A stretch of 64,000 nucleotides of DNA from Manis javanica. Taxonomy: Eukaryota; Chordata; Mammalia; Pholidota; Manidae. The stretch's first letter is position 1. Every line of letters starts with the position of its first letter. Made by a program: the position numbers and the translations under genes. Below the pieces are notes generated by a model. It did no database searches, was not told the origin of the DNA, and was given only the letters and a program-made list of their open reading frames with translations. Location of the stretch: NCBI RefSeq assembly GCF_040802235.1, contig NC_133167.1:17600501-17664500 (forward strand), read 5' to 3'. Positions 34,130 through 46,139 of this stretch are shown here, piece by piece.

Positions 34130-34900
34130 TTTTTCTGAACATTTATTGGCCCATATATATCCTAATGTTTTTTACACAAATGGATAAGCCATCTGACTAC
34201 ACTTGCTGCTCCACTTTCCTTCTTTCAGAATTATTTCTTGAAAATCTTTCCATGTCCATTTGTATAACTACCTCACTACTTTTTTAGGATTCTTTCTCTA
34301 CACAATTTTACTGAATTTTACCAACTCTATCATTCACTTGCTATAAGTATTCAATCCAATGATTTTTTTAGTAAATTTACAGAGTTGTACAATCCAGATT
34401 TAGAATATTTCCATCACTCTTAGAGAAGAACTTCATGCCTGTTTGTAATCCTTGCTCCCATCCACAGCCTTAGGCAACCATTCATCTGCTTTCTGTCTCT
34501 ACATATTTGCCTTTTCTGGATATTTTATGTCAGTGGAATCATACAATATGTGGTCTCCTATTCTGGCTCCTTCACTTAGCATTATGGTTTTAAACTTTGT
34601 GTTTAAACCACCACATTCAATGTATTCCATGCGGTGGACTCACCTTCATGGTTTATCTAACCATTTTCATATTGAGGAACATCAAGGTTGTTTCTATGTT
34701 TTAATTTAATAAATAATGCTGTGATGAACATCCTGTTTACATTTGTCACATTTGTCTATAGAAATGTGGGCATTTCTATAAGGTAGATTCCTAGAACTGT
34801 AATTCCTGGATCGGAGGCTATATGTACTATACATATGATCAAATTGCCTTCTCTAAAGGCTGTACCTATTTACTCTCCTCCTTGTAGTGGGTGATAATAT
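34130..34900 (-). repeat. Old L1-type fragments, antisense
   Basis: Landmarks on the plus strand are 'cttgctcccatccacagccttaggcaaccattcatctgctttctgtctctacatatttgcc', 'ataaataatgctgtgatgaacatcctg' and 'gatcaaattgccttctctaaaggctgtacc'. Probably two joined fragments (split near 34370). Confidence 0.65.
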
Positions 34901-37900
34901 TGTCTTTTAATCTGGTGGATTTGATCCCAAAACTATAGGATGTAGAAGCCTCCACTTGGCTCTCTGCAGTGGCACCTCAGAATGACCCAAGTTGTCCCTT
35001 TGTTCTTCTGATAACTTTATATTTTTTCCTTTATTTTGGTGATTAAAAGCATTTTTATTGTGAACAGTACACATACTACAGGTTGTAGAAAACTCATGCT
35101 TATAGTTTAAATAATAATAATATAACAAATCCCAGGTATCTGTGATCTGTGAAAAGAAAGAGAATAGTGTCGGCACCCTCAAAAGCCCTGAGGTCTCCTC
35201 CCTGATGGATTGAAATGTTAAATAAACATTACCCAAACTTTGGTGGTAACCGTTCCTTTTCTTAGAGTCTGAACCTTGTGTTTGTGTGAAAGATTTGCAC
35301 GGAGTCAATTTAGTTAAGCTGGCACTATGCTTCCCCCAGTTCCCTCCCTTGAATAGTTCAGGGTAGCATCAGCTAGAAGAGATTTTCGTGTGAGCTTTGC
35401 AAGTCAGCAGTGGAGCAGAAGTTGCATGTTTTTATGCTCTAGAAGGTCAGTGCAAAGCCCCTGATGCGGTTACATGCTGTCCGTGATCAGCTGGTACCTC
35501 TCGTTGCCATGGGCAGCAGCTGGGTGTGCAGTCCCTTCTGCTCCTGAGCCACGCAAGGGCTCACCTTTGTGATGCAGGGGGTCAGTTTCTCCAACAGGTC
35601 ATCCACTTACTGTACTTGGAGGCTGTGAGAGACCAGCGCAGGTTGCAATCTGTCCTCCCAGATTCCAGCTTGTCCTCATTATTCTTTCCTTCTTGGCTGT
35701 CTGTCCTGCCACTTTCAGGTCCCAGCACCAGAAGCAAGGACAACAGCCTGACCTAGACTGTTTTACCAGCTCCTGCAAGTTATACAGTCAAATCCCTGGG
35801 ACAAAGTCCTCCTCCGAGTGGTCCTGCTTCTCTAATTGAACCTTGGGTGATAGAGCATATGTTCTCGATAGTGGGTTTGGTTTTGTCTGTCTTTGAACTC
35901 CTTGTTGGGCTCTGATTGTCTCTGTAACTGTCCTGCCTGCTAGCACAGAACCAGGTAGCCCCACCTGCTCCCACACCTATGCCCCAGAGCCTCAGTGAAC
36001 CCCACCTCTATCAGATGACTGAGATGCCCAGCGCCAGGCACGGGGGAGTCTAGGCACTGAAGAAGTAGAGTGGCCCTACCTGTGTGAGAGGAATGCTCTG
36101 AGAAGTTCGTAAATATATTTTTCCTTGTGTTTGTAAGGTGCCTGCAATGTCACCATTAGAAAAGAAAAAACATCTGAAAAAAACAAACTAAACTAGGGAT
36201 TTGTGTTCCAGCTCTGCTATTATACAGCCATGATATCTTGGTCAAGTTGCTTTGCTGGGGCCTCAGTTTCCTCATTCATGTACTGGAAGGGTTGACTCAG
36301 GGGATCTCTAGGTCTGTTCTGGCTCTGCCATTGCATGGCAGTGTGGTTCTCCATGCGATGAGTTTCTGTGTGATGTGCAAATGGGGGCTACTTCTTCGTA
36401 TCACCCAGGCTGTCTTGATTTAATGAACAAAGCCCATCCTGCAGAGACTGGGGAGGGGCTCTGGTGGAAGGAGACATCCCAAACTTGGGGAGAAAAAAAA
36501 GAGATGGTGTTAGTGTAAGTGGCGGAGTATGTCTCTGGAAGCAAGAGGGGCCAGCTCAGACTCAGCAGGCAGATCTAGGCAAAAAGGTGCTCTGCCCTGG
36601 GACACAGACCTGGAAACAAGGGAGAGAAGAAAGAAAACAACTGAAAGGCAGGCCCCGGCTTTGCCCTGTCCTAGTGATGGCTTGGTTGGTAGCTTATTTG
36701 TGCCAAGATTGACTTTATGAGAGGAGGGGTGGGGGAAGACAGAAACAGAGAGAAGAGGCAGGGATAAATATTAACAGAGTTTACCTAAGTGCAATTCAGT
36801 CTCTGCCTCTTTGCTTCTGGGCTTATTTTATCCTCTTACTTTACTCAGAGAAACAAGTTTCTTCTAGCCCTTGCTCGAGGAGGAAAGAGCAGAGTCCCTG
36901 AGCTAGAGTGGAACTCCACTTGGCCTCCTCCCACTGACAGCCATTGCAGGGAGCCATCTGGCCTGTCAGCCTTGCCCAGTCCAAACAACCCTGGTTCCTC
37001 TGGCAACACAGGTGTTCCCTCGCGTAAACACTCATTCCCCCGCTTTTCCCTCCTGCTAAATCAGAAACTGTTCTGAAGGCTTGGCCAGAGCAGCTAAGTC
37101 ATGCTTGGTCTTGAATTCAGCACAGTGCCTGGCACAGAATGAGCTCAGAAAAAGGGGGTGCTGTTCATTGACTGCAGAAGGCCAAGTGCTTTCATAAGAT
37201 GAGTAATGGTTACTTGCCCCTGAGCGCTGGAGCTCTGAGGCTTGCTCCTGCCTATCTGGAGAGCCCTCTTTTCATAGCCACTCTCCTTGACTCAGTGGTC
37301 AGATAGTTGTTAACAGGAAGGGGATTGGAACCTGGTAAACGTTTGGTGACTGTGAAGTTCAGTTCCTCTTTCTTCTTTTACTTCCTCAGTGGGCTGCTCA
37401 GAGCCAGGGCCCCTCCTGTCAGAGCCCCTTCGGAAACAAGCCGATGAACAAGAGCTCTGCCAGGGTCAGGCTCTGTTGGGTTGATTGCTGCTACATCTCA
37501 AAGGCACTCAATGAATACTGTGGGATGAATGAGTCAAACCAGTGACATATTCAAAATCACTTCCCCATTCTGTAGGAGTGCCCTTTCATCAAACCCTGAT
37601 GATGCATGTATGTGAGCGTGTGTGGGTGTGGGTGTGTTTTGGGTGGGAGAGAGGAGGGAGTGAAGGAAGACTCACAATGGGAGTTGCTGGTTGAGCTCAG
37701 GAGAACTGACTTCCTGTTACGCTCCCCAGCTGATCTGGTGGACATACTTGATCCTTCCAAGTCACACCTTTGACACCAAGAACACTAGAAGCATGAGATG
37801 ACCCCGGGACACATTTTCTTCCATAATACATGTTCAGCAGTGGGAGGCTTGGGCTGGGCATGAAGGAGGTAGAAAGCATAGCCTCTTCTCAATCCGTCTT

Positions 37901-38120
37901 TCTGTGTATCCAATAAACAGCAAAGGGATTTATTTATCGTAAAGACCCCAATTCAGGACTTCTGCTCATCCCTGACTAGCTTTTCTGTAGCAGTTTGGAT
38001 GTTTTCTGTTGCAAGTAATGAAATACCCAACTAAAAGTGATTTATGCAAAAAAAGACATTTAATTATCTCATTTAACAAAAAATTATAGGCAGGTAGTTT
38101 GAGGATTGGTTCAATGGTTA
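34901..38120. other. Intergenic, mostly unique, with MIR patches
   Basis: An old LINE-like patch lies at 35030-35140. MIR-like sequence is at 36205-36320 ('cttggtcaagttgctttgctggggcctcagtttcctc') and 37115-37145. No exon or RNA gene recognised between CXCR1 and CXCR2. Confidence 0.5.
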
Positions 38121-38139
38121 AAGTTTGTCTTTTAGGAGC

Positions 38140-38978
38140 TAGGTTTTTTCTTTCTAATTGTGGTACAATATACATAGTATAAAAGTTACCATTTTAGTCA
38201 TTTTTAAGTGTACAGTTTCAGTGGCATTAAGTATATTCACACTGTTGTACATCTATAGCAACTACCCATGTCTGGAACCTTTTCATCATCCCTGACTTCT
38301 GTACTCATTAAAAAATAACTCCCGATTTTCCCCTACCTGCAACTTCTGGTAACCACCATTTCCCTTTCTGTCTCTAGGAATTTGACTATTCTAAGCACCT
38401 CATATAGGCAGAATCATACAATATTTGTGGCTGGCTTATTTCACTTAGCATAATGGTTTCGAGGTTCATTCATGTTATAGCATGTGTCAGAATTTCATTC
38501 CTTTTGAAGATTGAATAATACTACATTATACATATATACCACATTTTGTATATCCATCATCCCTTGGTGGACATTTGGATCATTTCCATGTTTGACTATT
38601 GTAAATAATGCTGCTATGAACATTAGTGTACAAATATCTGTTTGGGTCTCTGCTTTCAGTTCTTTTGGGTATACACCTGGGAGCAGAATTGCTGGATCAC
38701 ATGGTAATTCCATACTTAACTTTTTGAGGATCTGTCATACTATTTTCTGCAGTGGTGTACTATCTTACATTCTCACTGGTATTGCACAAAGGTTCCAATT
38801 CTTCAATATCATCACAAACACTTGTTATTTTCTGCTTTTTTTAACTTTGATAAGTCACCCTAATGGGTATGAAGTGGTTCTTTATTTTGGTTTTGATTTG
38901 CATTTCCCAAATTAAGAGTGATGGGATGTCCTGTAGAGAAAGGTCTCTTCTCCAGATCTTTTGCCCACTTTTGAATTA
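38140..38978 (-). repeat. L1 (older, L1MA/MB-like), antisense, part 1
   Basis: Continuous antisense L1: 'gtggtacaatatacatagtataaaag', 'cttatttcacttagcataatgg', 'gcagaattgctggatcacatggtaattcc', 'cttttgcccacttttgaattagg'. Interrupted at 38979 by a 235-bp foreign segment. Confidence 0.88.
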
Positions 38979-39213
38979 GGACTATCCTTTCCCCATTGAA
39001 TAGTCTGCACCTTTGTTGAAAGTCATTTGACCATTTACGTTTAGGTTTATTTCTGGGCTTTTTATTCTCAGGTTCTTCTTATCCTTTGGCTCCATCAGCC
39101 TAAGTGTGTTGGGCACACTTTTTGCCTCATTGTCACAAAGTGTCTGCCTCAGCTCCACACATCACGTTCTATGACCATATTCAAAGTCAAGAAGAAAGGA
39201 TGTATGTGTATCT
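38979..39213. repeat. 235-bp extra copy of CXCR2 3' flank inserted in L1
   Basis: Direct repeat of 39611-39845 (offset 632 bases), about nine mismatches by eye and no gap. It starts 'ggact' and ends 'tgtatgtgtatct'. The surrounding L1 reads 'cttttgaattagg' on the left and 'tttctgttgagttgtaggaa' on the right, which are adjacent in L1, so this block is an insertion. It includes both L1-derived and non-L1 flank sequence. Confidence 0.9.
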
Positions 39214-39705
39214 TTTTTTTTTCTGTTGAGTTGTAGGAATTTTTTTTATATTCCAGATATTAACCCCTTATAAGATATATGATTTGCAAATATTTTCTCC
39301 TATTCTGTGGTTCGCCTCTTCTCTCTGCTGATAGTGTCCATTGATGTACAAAAGTATTTAACATTAATGAAGTCCAGTTCATCTATTTTTTTCTTTTCTT
39401 GCCTCTGCTTCTAGATCACATGTAAGAAATTATGGCCAAATCCAATATCATGAAGCTTTTTGTCTGTTTTCTTCTAAGAGCTGTATGGTTTTAGCTCTTG
39501 AGTTTAGGTCTTTGATCCATTTTGAGTTAACTTTTGTATATGTATAAGGGAAGGACCAATTCCCTTCTTGGGCATGTAGATAACTAGTTTTCCCAGCACC
39601 ATTTGTTGAAGGACTTTCCTTTCCCCATTGAATAGTCTGCACCTTTGTTGAAAGTCATTTGACCATTTACGCTTAGGTTTATTTCTGGGCTCTTTATGCT
39701 CAGGT
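39214..39705 (-). repeat. L1 (older), antisense, part 2, running into CXCR2 arm
   Basis: Continues the same L1: 'atattccagatattaaccccttataagatatatgatttgc', 'gtccattgatgtacaaaagtattta', 'gtctttgatccattttgagttaactttt', 'ttttcccagcaccatttgttgaa'. The end (about 39460-39700) is also present at the CXCR1 side. Confidence 0.88.
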
Positions 39706-39845
39706 TCTTCTTATCCTTTGGCTCCATCAGCCTAAGTGTGTTGGGCATACTTTTTGCCTCATTGTCACAAAGTGTCTGCCTCAGCTCCACACATCATATC
39801 CTATGACCATATTCAAAGGCAAGAAGAAAGGATGTATGTGTATCT
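39611..39845. repeat. Source-like copy of the 235-bp direct repeat
   Basis: In place within the CXCR2 3' flank. A near-identical mirror copy sits in the CXCR1 flank (21636-21870), so three copies exist in the window: two direct and one inverted. Confidence 0.9.
39678..39683 (-). promoter_or_regulatory. Candidate polyadenylation signal AATAAA (CXCR2)
   Basis: Mirror of the site downstream of CXCR1, about 895 bases after the stop and in L1-derived sequence. Use unproven. Confidence 0.25.
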
Positions 39846-40578
39846 CTCTCTTTTTTAATCAGGAATATTTCCCAGGAGTCCCCTGGCCCTAGCAGACTTC
39901 CTCTTAAGCAATGGTATGCTGAAGCCAGCTTGTACTTGTTTGTGAAAGCAGATTAGTACATTTTCTAGAATTTGTGAGCTGGTTGCTAAACACTGCCACC
40001 CTTGAAATCATAGAGGGAGTGTTTACACCAGGGCACTTGGTAAACATTACAAATCAGGGCTCTTCTCCCCGGAGAGTGGCATACCAGCACACTATTGCCC
40101 TTAAGTCTTATTAGTCAGAAGTGGATGATGCGCCCACTCCTAGCTTCAGCAAGTCTTAGAAAGTGTCTGTCACCTTCAGTCTCTCTCTAGGGAGGTGGAC
40201 TTTGCTGGCAAGCAAGGAAAGGGAGAGTTGCAGAACCGATGAACGTGTGCCACTGACGGCTCCCAGTGGTGAGAACTTTCTGCAGTCACTTCCAAGGATG
40301 CCTTTCAGATGTCCAGGAAACTGAGTGCTATGGGCTCAGTGGTAGGATGGACAGAGCGCCAGCAGTTGACATAGCAATTACGGTAAGGGGTAGGACGTCA
40401 TGGCAGGCTTCCCAAACCCCACAGTGGGGACCTAGGAAGGATGTGGCCCCAGCAATTCCTGTAACCCCAATGAGGCGTGGCCTTGACACAGACTGGGAGC
40501 AACCAGTGGATGTAAGGCTTGGAATGGGATGCTGGGGGGACAGGAGGAGCCCTGAGAGGCTGCAACAGGGGTGGGGGC

Positions 40579-41658
40579 TCAGATTGTAGTAGAAGTGTTC
40601 CCTGAAGAAGAGCCAATAAAGGAAGGCCTGCTGTCCTTGGCCAAGTACTCCTTGCTGACCAGGCCATGGATGGCCATGATCTTAAGGAGTCCATGGCGAA
40701 ACTTCTGGCCAATGAAGGCATAAATGAGGGGGTTGAGGCAGCTGTGGAAGAACCCCAGAATCTCGGTGGCGTCCAGGGCCCGGCCAATGTCATTGCGGCG
40801 CTCGCAGGTCTCCTTGATCACCCGGATCCTCATGAGGGTGTCTGCGACCAGGACCAGGTTGTAGGGCAGCCAGCAGAGCAGGAAGACGAGCACAACAGCA
40901 AAGATGACCCGCATGGCCCGGTGCTTCTGCCCCATGTGGGCCTCAAACAGCGTGCGCAGGGTGAGTCCATAGCAGAAGAGCATGACCAGCAGTGGCAGGA
41001 GGAAGCCGAAGGTCTGGGGCAGGACCCGCATCACCATCCGCCATTTTGTTGTATTGGCACCCATGTCCTCATAGCAGACTGGGCTGGAATAGGGTGGGTA
41101 GATGGCCTTGCGGAAGAGTAAGATTGGCAGGGACAGGATCAGGGACAGGACCCAGATGCCTAAGCATATGAACTTGACCCAGTGTCGCTTCTGGGTCAAT
41201 GTGCGTGTGGCATGGACAATGGCCAGGTAGCGGTCTATGCTGATGCAGGCCAGCAGCAGGATGCTGCTGTAGAAGTTGATTTCCTTCAGGAGTGAAACCA
41301 CCTTGCACAGGAGTGTGCCGAAGGTCCAGCCCTTCGCCTTGGAGGCAGCCCAGATAGGCAGGGTCAGGGCAAAGAGCAGGTCGGCTATGGCCAGGTTCAA
41401 CAGGTAGACATCGGTGACAGAACGGCTGACCCGGCTGTATAAGACGACCAGCATCACCAGGGAGTTTCCCAGCAGGCTCAGCAAGAAGACCAGGGAATAG
41501 ATGGCAACTACTGCATATTTATTGAATTCCATAGATTCTGGCCGGCATGGAGTAGCATCTGGTAGAATAACGGGCAATTCAGTTTCATAGGTGTAATTAT
41601 CAAAATCGTCACCGAAGAGATCTTCAAAGCTGTAATTCTCCCAGTTAAATCCTTCCAT
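40579..41658 (-). CDS. CXCR2: CXCR2, interleukin-8 receptor beta (CXC chemokine receptor 2)
   Basis: A 359-residue seven-transmembrane chemokine receptor in one coding exon. It is the broad receptor for ELR+ CXC chemokines on neutrophils and some other cells, coupling to Gi and internalising quickly. The acidic N-terminus has the CXCR2-type start (M-E-x-F-N then S-F-E-D), sequons N8-Y-S and N21-Y-T, Cys38 and the P-E-S segment before TM1. N65, D93, Cys118-Cys195, DRY at 142-144, the loop sequon N202-T-T, CWLP at 262-265 and NPLIY at 309-313 are all present. The tail has L-L-K-I-M (324-328), a position equivalent to the adaptor-binding LLKIL of human CXCR2, and ends S-T-T-I, a class I PDZ-ligand type. 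ATG 41658 has A at -3 and G at +4 and aligns without gaps to the CXCR1 start. It is convergent with CXCR1, about 20 kb apart. The last 147 residues equal those of CXCR1. Confidence 0.97.
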   Translation of the reverse strand: MEGFNWENYSFEDLFGDDFDNYTYETELPVILPDATPCRPESMEFNKYAVVAIYSLVFLLSLLGNSLVMLVVLYSRVSRSVTDVYLLNLAIADLLFALTLPIWAASKAKGWTFGTLLCKVVSLLKEINFYSSILLLACISIDRYLAIVHATRTLTQKRHWVKFICLGIWVLSLILSLPILLFRKAIYPPYSSPVCYEDMGANTTKWRMVMRVLPQTFGFLLPLLVMLFCYGLTLRTLFEAHMGQKHRAMRVIFAVVLVFLLCWLPYNLVLVADTLMRIRVIKETCERRNDIGRALDATEILGFFHSCLNPLIYAFIGQKFRHGLLKIMAIHGLVSKEYLAKDSRPSFIGSSSGNTSTTI

Positions 41659-41683
41659 ATTTGAGATAGACTTAAATTCTGGC

Positions 41684-41705
41684 CTAGAGAAGAGACATGA
41701 AATTT
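41684..41705 (-). promoter_or_regulatory. CXCR2 3' splice site before coding exon
   Basis: On the minus strand a pyrimidine tract (tttcatgtctcttctctag) ends in AG at 41685-41684, so the exon begins at 41683, 25 bases before ATG. The leader sequence resembles known CXCR2 leaders (AATTTAAGT...CTCAAA before ATG). Confidence 0.85.
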
Positions 41706-42875
41706 ATTGCACGGTACAGCTCCCCAGATTCTAGCTTGTCTGCCCATGAACCTCAGATAGAATTCTTTGCCTTGGCTTGTATATTGCATGCAAGCAACTT
41801 TCACTTCAGGAAATAGTGGGGGCTCTAAGGTTATGAGACATTTTTGATAAATGGTGTAATTCACAAAAGAGTATAGCTCCCTTCAAAGTCAGAGAGAAGT
41901 GCTTAGCACATTTCATGACATCACTATCACCCAAAACATTGTTGAAACATCCCTTTGGATAGTCCCTACAGAACATGTTGTCTTAGATCCCTCAGTGGTG
42001 AGCACCTCTGACTGTAGAGGCTGAATTTAACGCCAGAAACCAAGGTGCCATTTCATTTCTCAGTCTGGGGATTAAGCAGGCAATCCAGTTAGTTTGGACC
42101 CCTAGAAAAAGATCAAGATTTGACTATAAGGCTGAGAGAGAAATCCCTTTGTCAAACTTTCTGAAAGTTACTTTAAAAGAAGTGTTCTGAGAAAACAGGT
42201 CTAGTGATAGCAGAATAGAGTTTCAGGAGATGACACTAGAAGAAAGTTTAGTCTGTTAGTGAAGGGCAGTGTTTCTCTTTTGGAATGCAGGAGGGATGCT
42301 CTGGGAATATTTGAGTAGTTTGAAAAAATACATTAAAAATCATAAGCAACACAGTGGTTTAAAAAATAATCACAAGCAGGTGGCTGACTGATTCTTCAAG
42401 TAAGTGGGAATGTAACAGATTATCTTGAAGGCTCTGGGAAGCTATATTCTGCCATGCAGGGGTCAGAGAAAGCCAGGATGCTCCCAGCACAAGGATGGGG
42501 GGCAGCAGCAAGCAGAGAAGACAGCCGCAGACACACTCTCCCTGCTGTGGTGGCTTTTCAGTCTTGGTGGGGGGGGCTTCCTGTCCTGCCATTGCATGTG
42601 TCCATCCACCCTGACTCCCCAGCACTCCTGGACTACCACTCAGAAAGCCCTTGTCACCCTTATCTCCTTTGTCAGGGAGCCTGCTTCCGGGGGAGGCCCC
42701 GCAATCATTCTGAAATATTATCCCAGCAAACTAAAGGAAGCCAGTTACTGAATTAGCTTCTTTTTGAATACAAAAATATATCACCATTGTGCCATTTCCT
42801 ACAGTAAGATATTACCATTCTGTGATCATATGTAAGTCTGTAATCCACCTCAAGATGGAACCCAGTGTTAAAGAG
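41706..42875 (-). other. CXCR2 upstream intron sequence
   Basis: CXCR2 in other mammals has noncoding 5' exons upstream of the coding exon. None could be identified here. Open frames of about 100-118 codons in this stretch have no domain. Confidence 0.45.
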
Positions 42876-42879
42876 AAAA

Positions 42880-43385
42880 AGTGAAAGTAAAAAGTTTCTG
42901 GAATTACTTCATACTCATTAGGATGATTGTATGTATATTGTATGTATGTACATTGTATGTAATCATACATTATTGGGGGGAATGTAAAATGGCGCTGCTA
43001 CTTTGGAAAGCAATTTGGCAGTTGAAACTAGTTGAACCTAGAGTTCCCGGATGACTCAGCAACTCCACTCCTAGATATACGCCCGAGAGAACTGAAACAT
43101 ATGTCCACACAAAAACTTGTCCATGATCATGACAGCACAATAGCCAAGAAGTGGAACCAGCCCAAACGGCCAGGATAAATGGATAAAAAAAATGATGGTA
43201 TACACACACAATGGAATATTATTCAACCACAAAAAGGAATGATACATGCTATAACATGGATGAACCTCAAAAACACTATTCTAAGTGAAAAAAGTCAAGC
43301 ATAAAGGGCTTCCTACTGTATAATCCCACTTATATGAAATGTCCAGAATAGGCAAATTGGTTGAGACAGAAAAAGCAAATACAAC
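42880..43385 (+). repeat. Old L1 3' part, sense
   Basis: Sense L1 landmarks: 'caactccactcctagatatacgcccgagaga', 'caagaagtggaaccagcccaaa', 'caatggaatattattcaaccacaaaaaggaatg', 'ctactgtataatcccacttatatgaaatg'. Decayed. Confidence 0.82.
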
Positions 43386-44900
43386 TCTCAAAGCAACAAC
43401 ATGAACAGCAGAAGTCCAGGAAACTTTTCTCTTCAGCAGAAGAAAGTCTGTTACTGTCAGTCAATGTATAGTAAAGAAGAAAGCTAAATGGGGTTAAGAG
43501 AAACTGGAAAAACAATGTCCTTTTCCCCAAGAGTGATAAAATTCTTAGCCTTAACCCTCCTGGGAAGGTATTACTTTCTCCCCTAAGTGATGGAGGTCAG
43601 ATAAATTGCTTTCTAAGCACATGGAGACCACAGATAGAGCAGATTTAGTCAGTGTGTGAACCCAGAAAGAGGTGATATGAGAGTAGGGACCTGTCTGGCC
43701 AGGAGAACAGAGTGGTAGTGGGAGAGGCAGACCATACAGCTGGCTCAGCCATGTTGTCCGTAGATCTGTGAGAAGTCATTGGCTCTGCTGTCCAGTAGTG
43801 AAGAACAAGTTTGCTCAGAGGCCCAGGGTTATGTTCAGTGAAGTCATGAGGTCAAGGGTGGGTCACCTCTGGGAGCACAGGATCAGAGTCACTCTTAAGG
43901 TACCAAATGATCTCAGAGAAGACGCACGTTTGAGAGAGATGCAGAGAGCTTGTGACCGTGGAGGGGACACCTCCACAGTTATGAGCATTGGCTGTGAGAA
44001 GGCAGGGCTGGGGCAGCTGCAGAAACTGCCTTATCGAGAGGCAGCAGCAGCCACGTTTCACAGGCACCTGCTTGTTCAGGAAGATCCAATGCTCAGGCAT
44101 GCCGTGGGGGCGGGGTCGAGAGGCGTGTACTGGGGGATACGGCTAAGCTCCCACCCCCAGGCACAAAGGAGCCCCTTGAGGGTCTAGAAGAAGAACAGGT
44201 AAGTCAGACACAAGGTAGAAAACTCAGAAGAGAGAACCAGTCTGGGGAATGACCTCCAGCCATTGGGGGAGAATGCTTTGGTGTTGTTTGTTTGTTTTTA
44301 AATCTCTAGAGGATGTTTGAAGAGATAAACTAAGTTAAAGGTAGAAACTGCAGAAAGGGAGATGACATATGTGAGATCTGCTTTGTACCTCACAGGTAGG
44401 TGATCCCCCTTGATCATTATAAGTAGATACGATTAGCTCCTGTGGGGGAAGACAGGCCCAGCAAGGCTCAGAAACCTGCTGGTGGTCACAGAGCCTGTTA
44501 ATGATGCAGCCAGGATTCCAACTAAGTGTGAATGGCTCCACTCTGCGTGCCATTTTCAGTTTCTCGACCTGCTTCTTAATAAAATCGTATCTCATATATT
44601 AAATATATTTGTAAGCTAACTTTCTGAGATATCATCAAGTCAACCTGTATATAGTTTCCTCTCATTGTTTGATGCTTTGTACATTGCTTTCTTCACTGTG
44701 CCTTAGGCCCAGAATCAAAGAAACAGCCCTCGCAGGAAGGATAAACCAAATGCCTTTGAACCGACTGGCCCCTACTGGCCACTCAGTCATGTTCCTGATG
44801 GCCAATTGGGAGATTTCTGCATCAAGTGAAACTGCCAGTTGCTTTAATGACTCACAGTAGTTCAGAAACTCCATGGATGGGATGGGTCTAGTTTATTTCA
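43386..44900. other. Noncoding, no gene seen
   Basis: No recognised exon or repeat of note apart from a weak MIR-type patch near 44400-44530 ('gaagacaggcccagcaaggctcagaaacctgctggtggtcacag'). A 139-codon open frame at 43768 shows no domain. Confidence 0.45.
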
Positions 44901-44904
44901 TGAG

Positions 44905-46130
44905 ACTACTATAGGTCTTACACCATAAACAAAAATAAATTCAAAAATGGATTAGAGACCTAAATGTAAGACCTGGAACCATGAAACTCCTGGAAGAAAA
45001 CTTAGGCAGTAAACTCTTGAACATCAGCATTAGTAATTTTTTCTGCGTATGTCTCCTCAGACAAGGGAAACAAAAGCAAAAATAAACAAGTAAGACTACA
45101 TTAACATTAAACTATAAAGCTTCTTCATAGCAAAGGAAACCATCAACAAAACAAAAAGGCAACCTACTGCATGAGAGAATACATTTGCAAATGATATATT
45201 TGATTAGGGGCTCATATCGAAAATATGTAAGGAATACAAACACCTCAACACCAGAAAAACAAATGATCCAGTTAAAAATGGGCAAAGGACCTGAATAGAC
45301 ATTTTACCAAAAAAGATGTACAGATGGCCAACAGGCACATGAAAAGATGCTCAACATCAGTAGTCATCAGGGAAATACAAATCAAAACCACAATGAGATA
45401 TTATCTCATACCAGTCAGAATGGCTAATATCAACAAAACAGGAAACAACAGTATTGGCGAGGCCGTGGAGAAAAGGAACCCTCAAACACTGTTGGTGGGA
45501 ATATAAATTTGTACAGTCACTATGGGAAACAGTATTGAGGATTTTCAAAGAACTGGAAATAAAAATATAGTATATCCCAGCAATTCCACTTCTGGGAATT
45601 TACCCAAAGAAAACAAAATCACTAATCTGAAAAGATATATGCATTCCTATGTTTATCACAGAATTATTTACAATGGCCAAAATATAGAAACAACCCAAAT
45701 GTCCATTGATAGATGACTGGATAAAGAAAGAGCTTCCATGTACACAATGGAATATTATTCAGCCATAAACAAGAATGGAATCTTAACAACATGAATGGAC
45801 CTAGAGAGTATTATGCTAAGTGAAATAAGCCACACAGAGAAAGATAAATATCATATGATTTCATTTATATGTGGAATCCAAGAAACAACAGTGAACAAAA
45901 CAGAAATAGACTCATAGACACAGAGAGGAGACCGGTGGCTACCATAGGGGAGGGGTGTTGGGGGGATGGGTGAAACTGGTGAAGGGGATAAATGATTAGT
46001 GAGAATGTTTGCTATCTTGATCTGGGTGATGATTACATGAGTTAGACACATGTCAAAATTCATCAAACTGTACACTAAGATTTGTGCATTTTTATCGTGT
46101 ATACCTCAATATAAAAAAAAGTAACAACAA
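44905..46130 (+). repeat. L1 (older), sense, ORF2 end and 3' UTR
   Basis: Long sense L1 of about 1.2 kb. In order: 'tggattagagacctaaatgtaagacctg', 'aaaatgggcaaaggacctgaatagacattt', 'ccaacaggcacatgaaaagatgctcaacatca', 'tggctaatatcaacaaaacaggaaac', 'caatggaatattattcagccataaac', 'ggaatccaagaaacaacag', and an A-rich 3' end near 46110-46140. ORF2 is broken by stops. Confidence 0.9.
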
Positions 46131-46139
46131 AAAAAAGAG

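Larger units (their letters stand above)
39460..41530 (-). repeat. Inverted paralogous arm B (CXCR2 side)
   Basis: Reverse-complement partner of 19960-22042. The gap-free near-identical core is 39570-41007. The arms are separated by about 17.4 kb. Confidence 0.93.
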
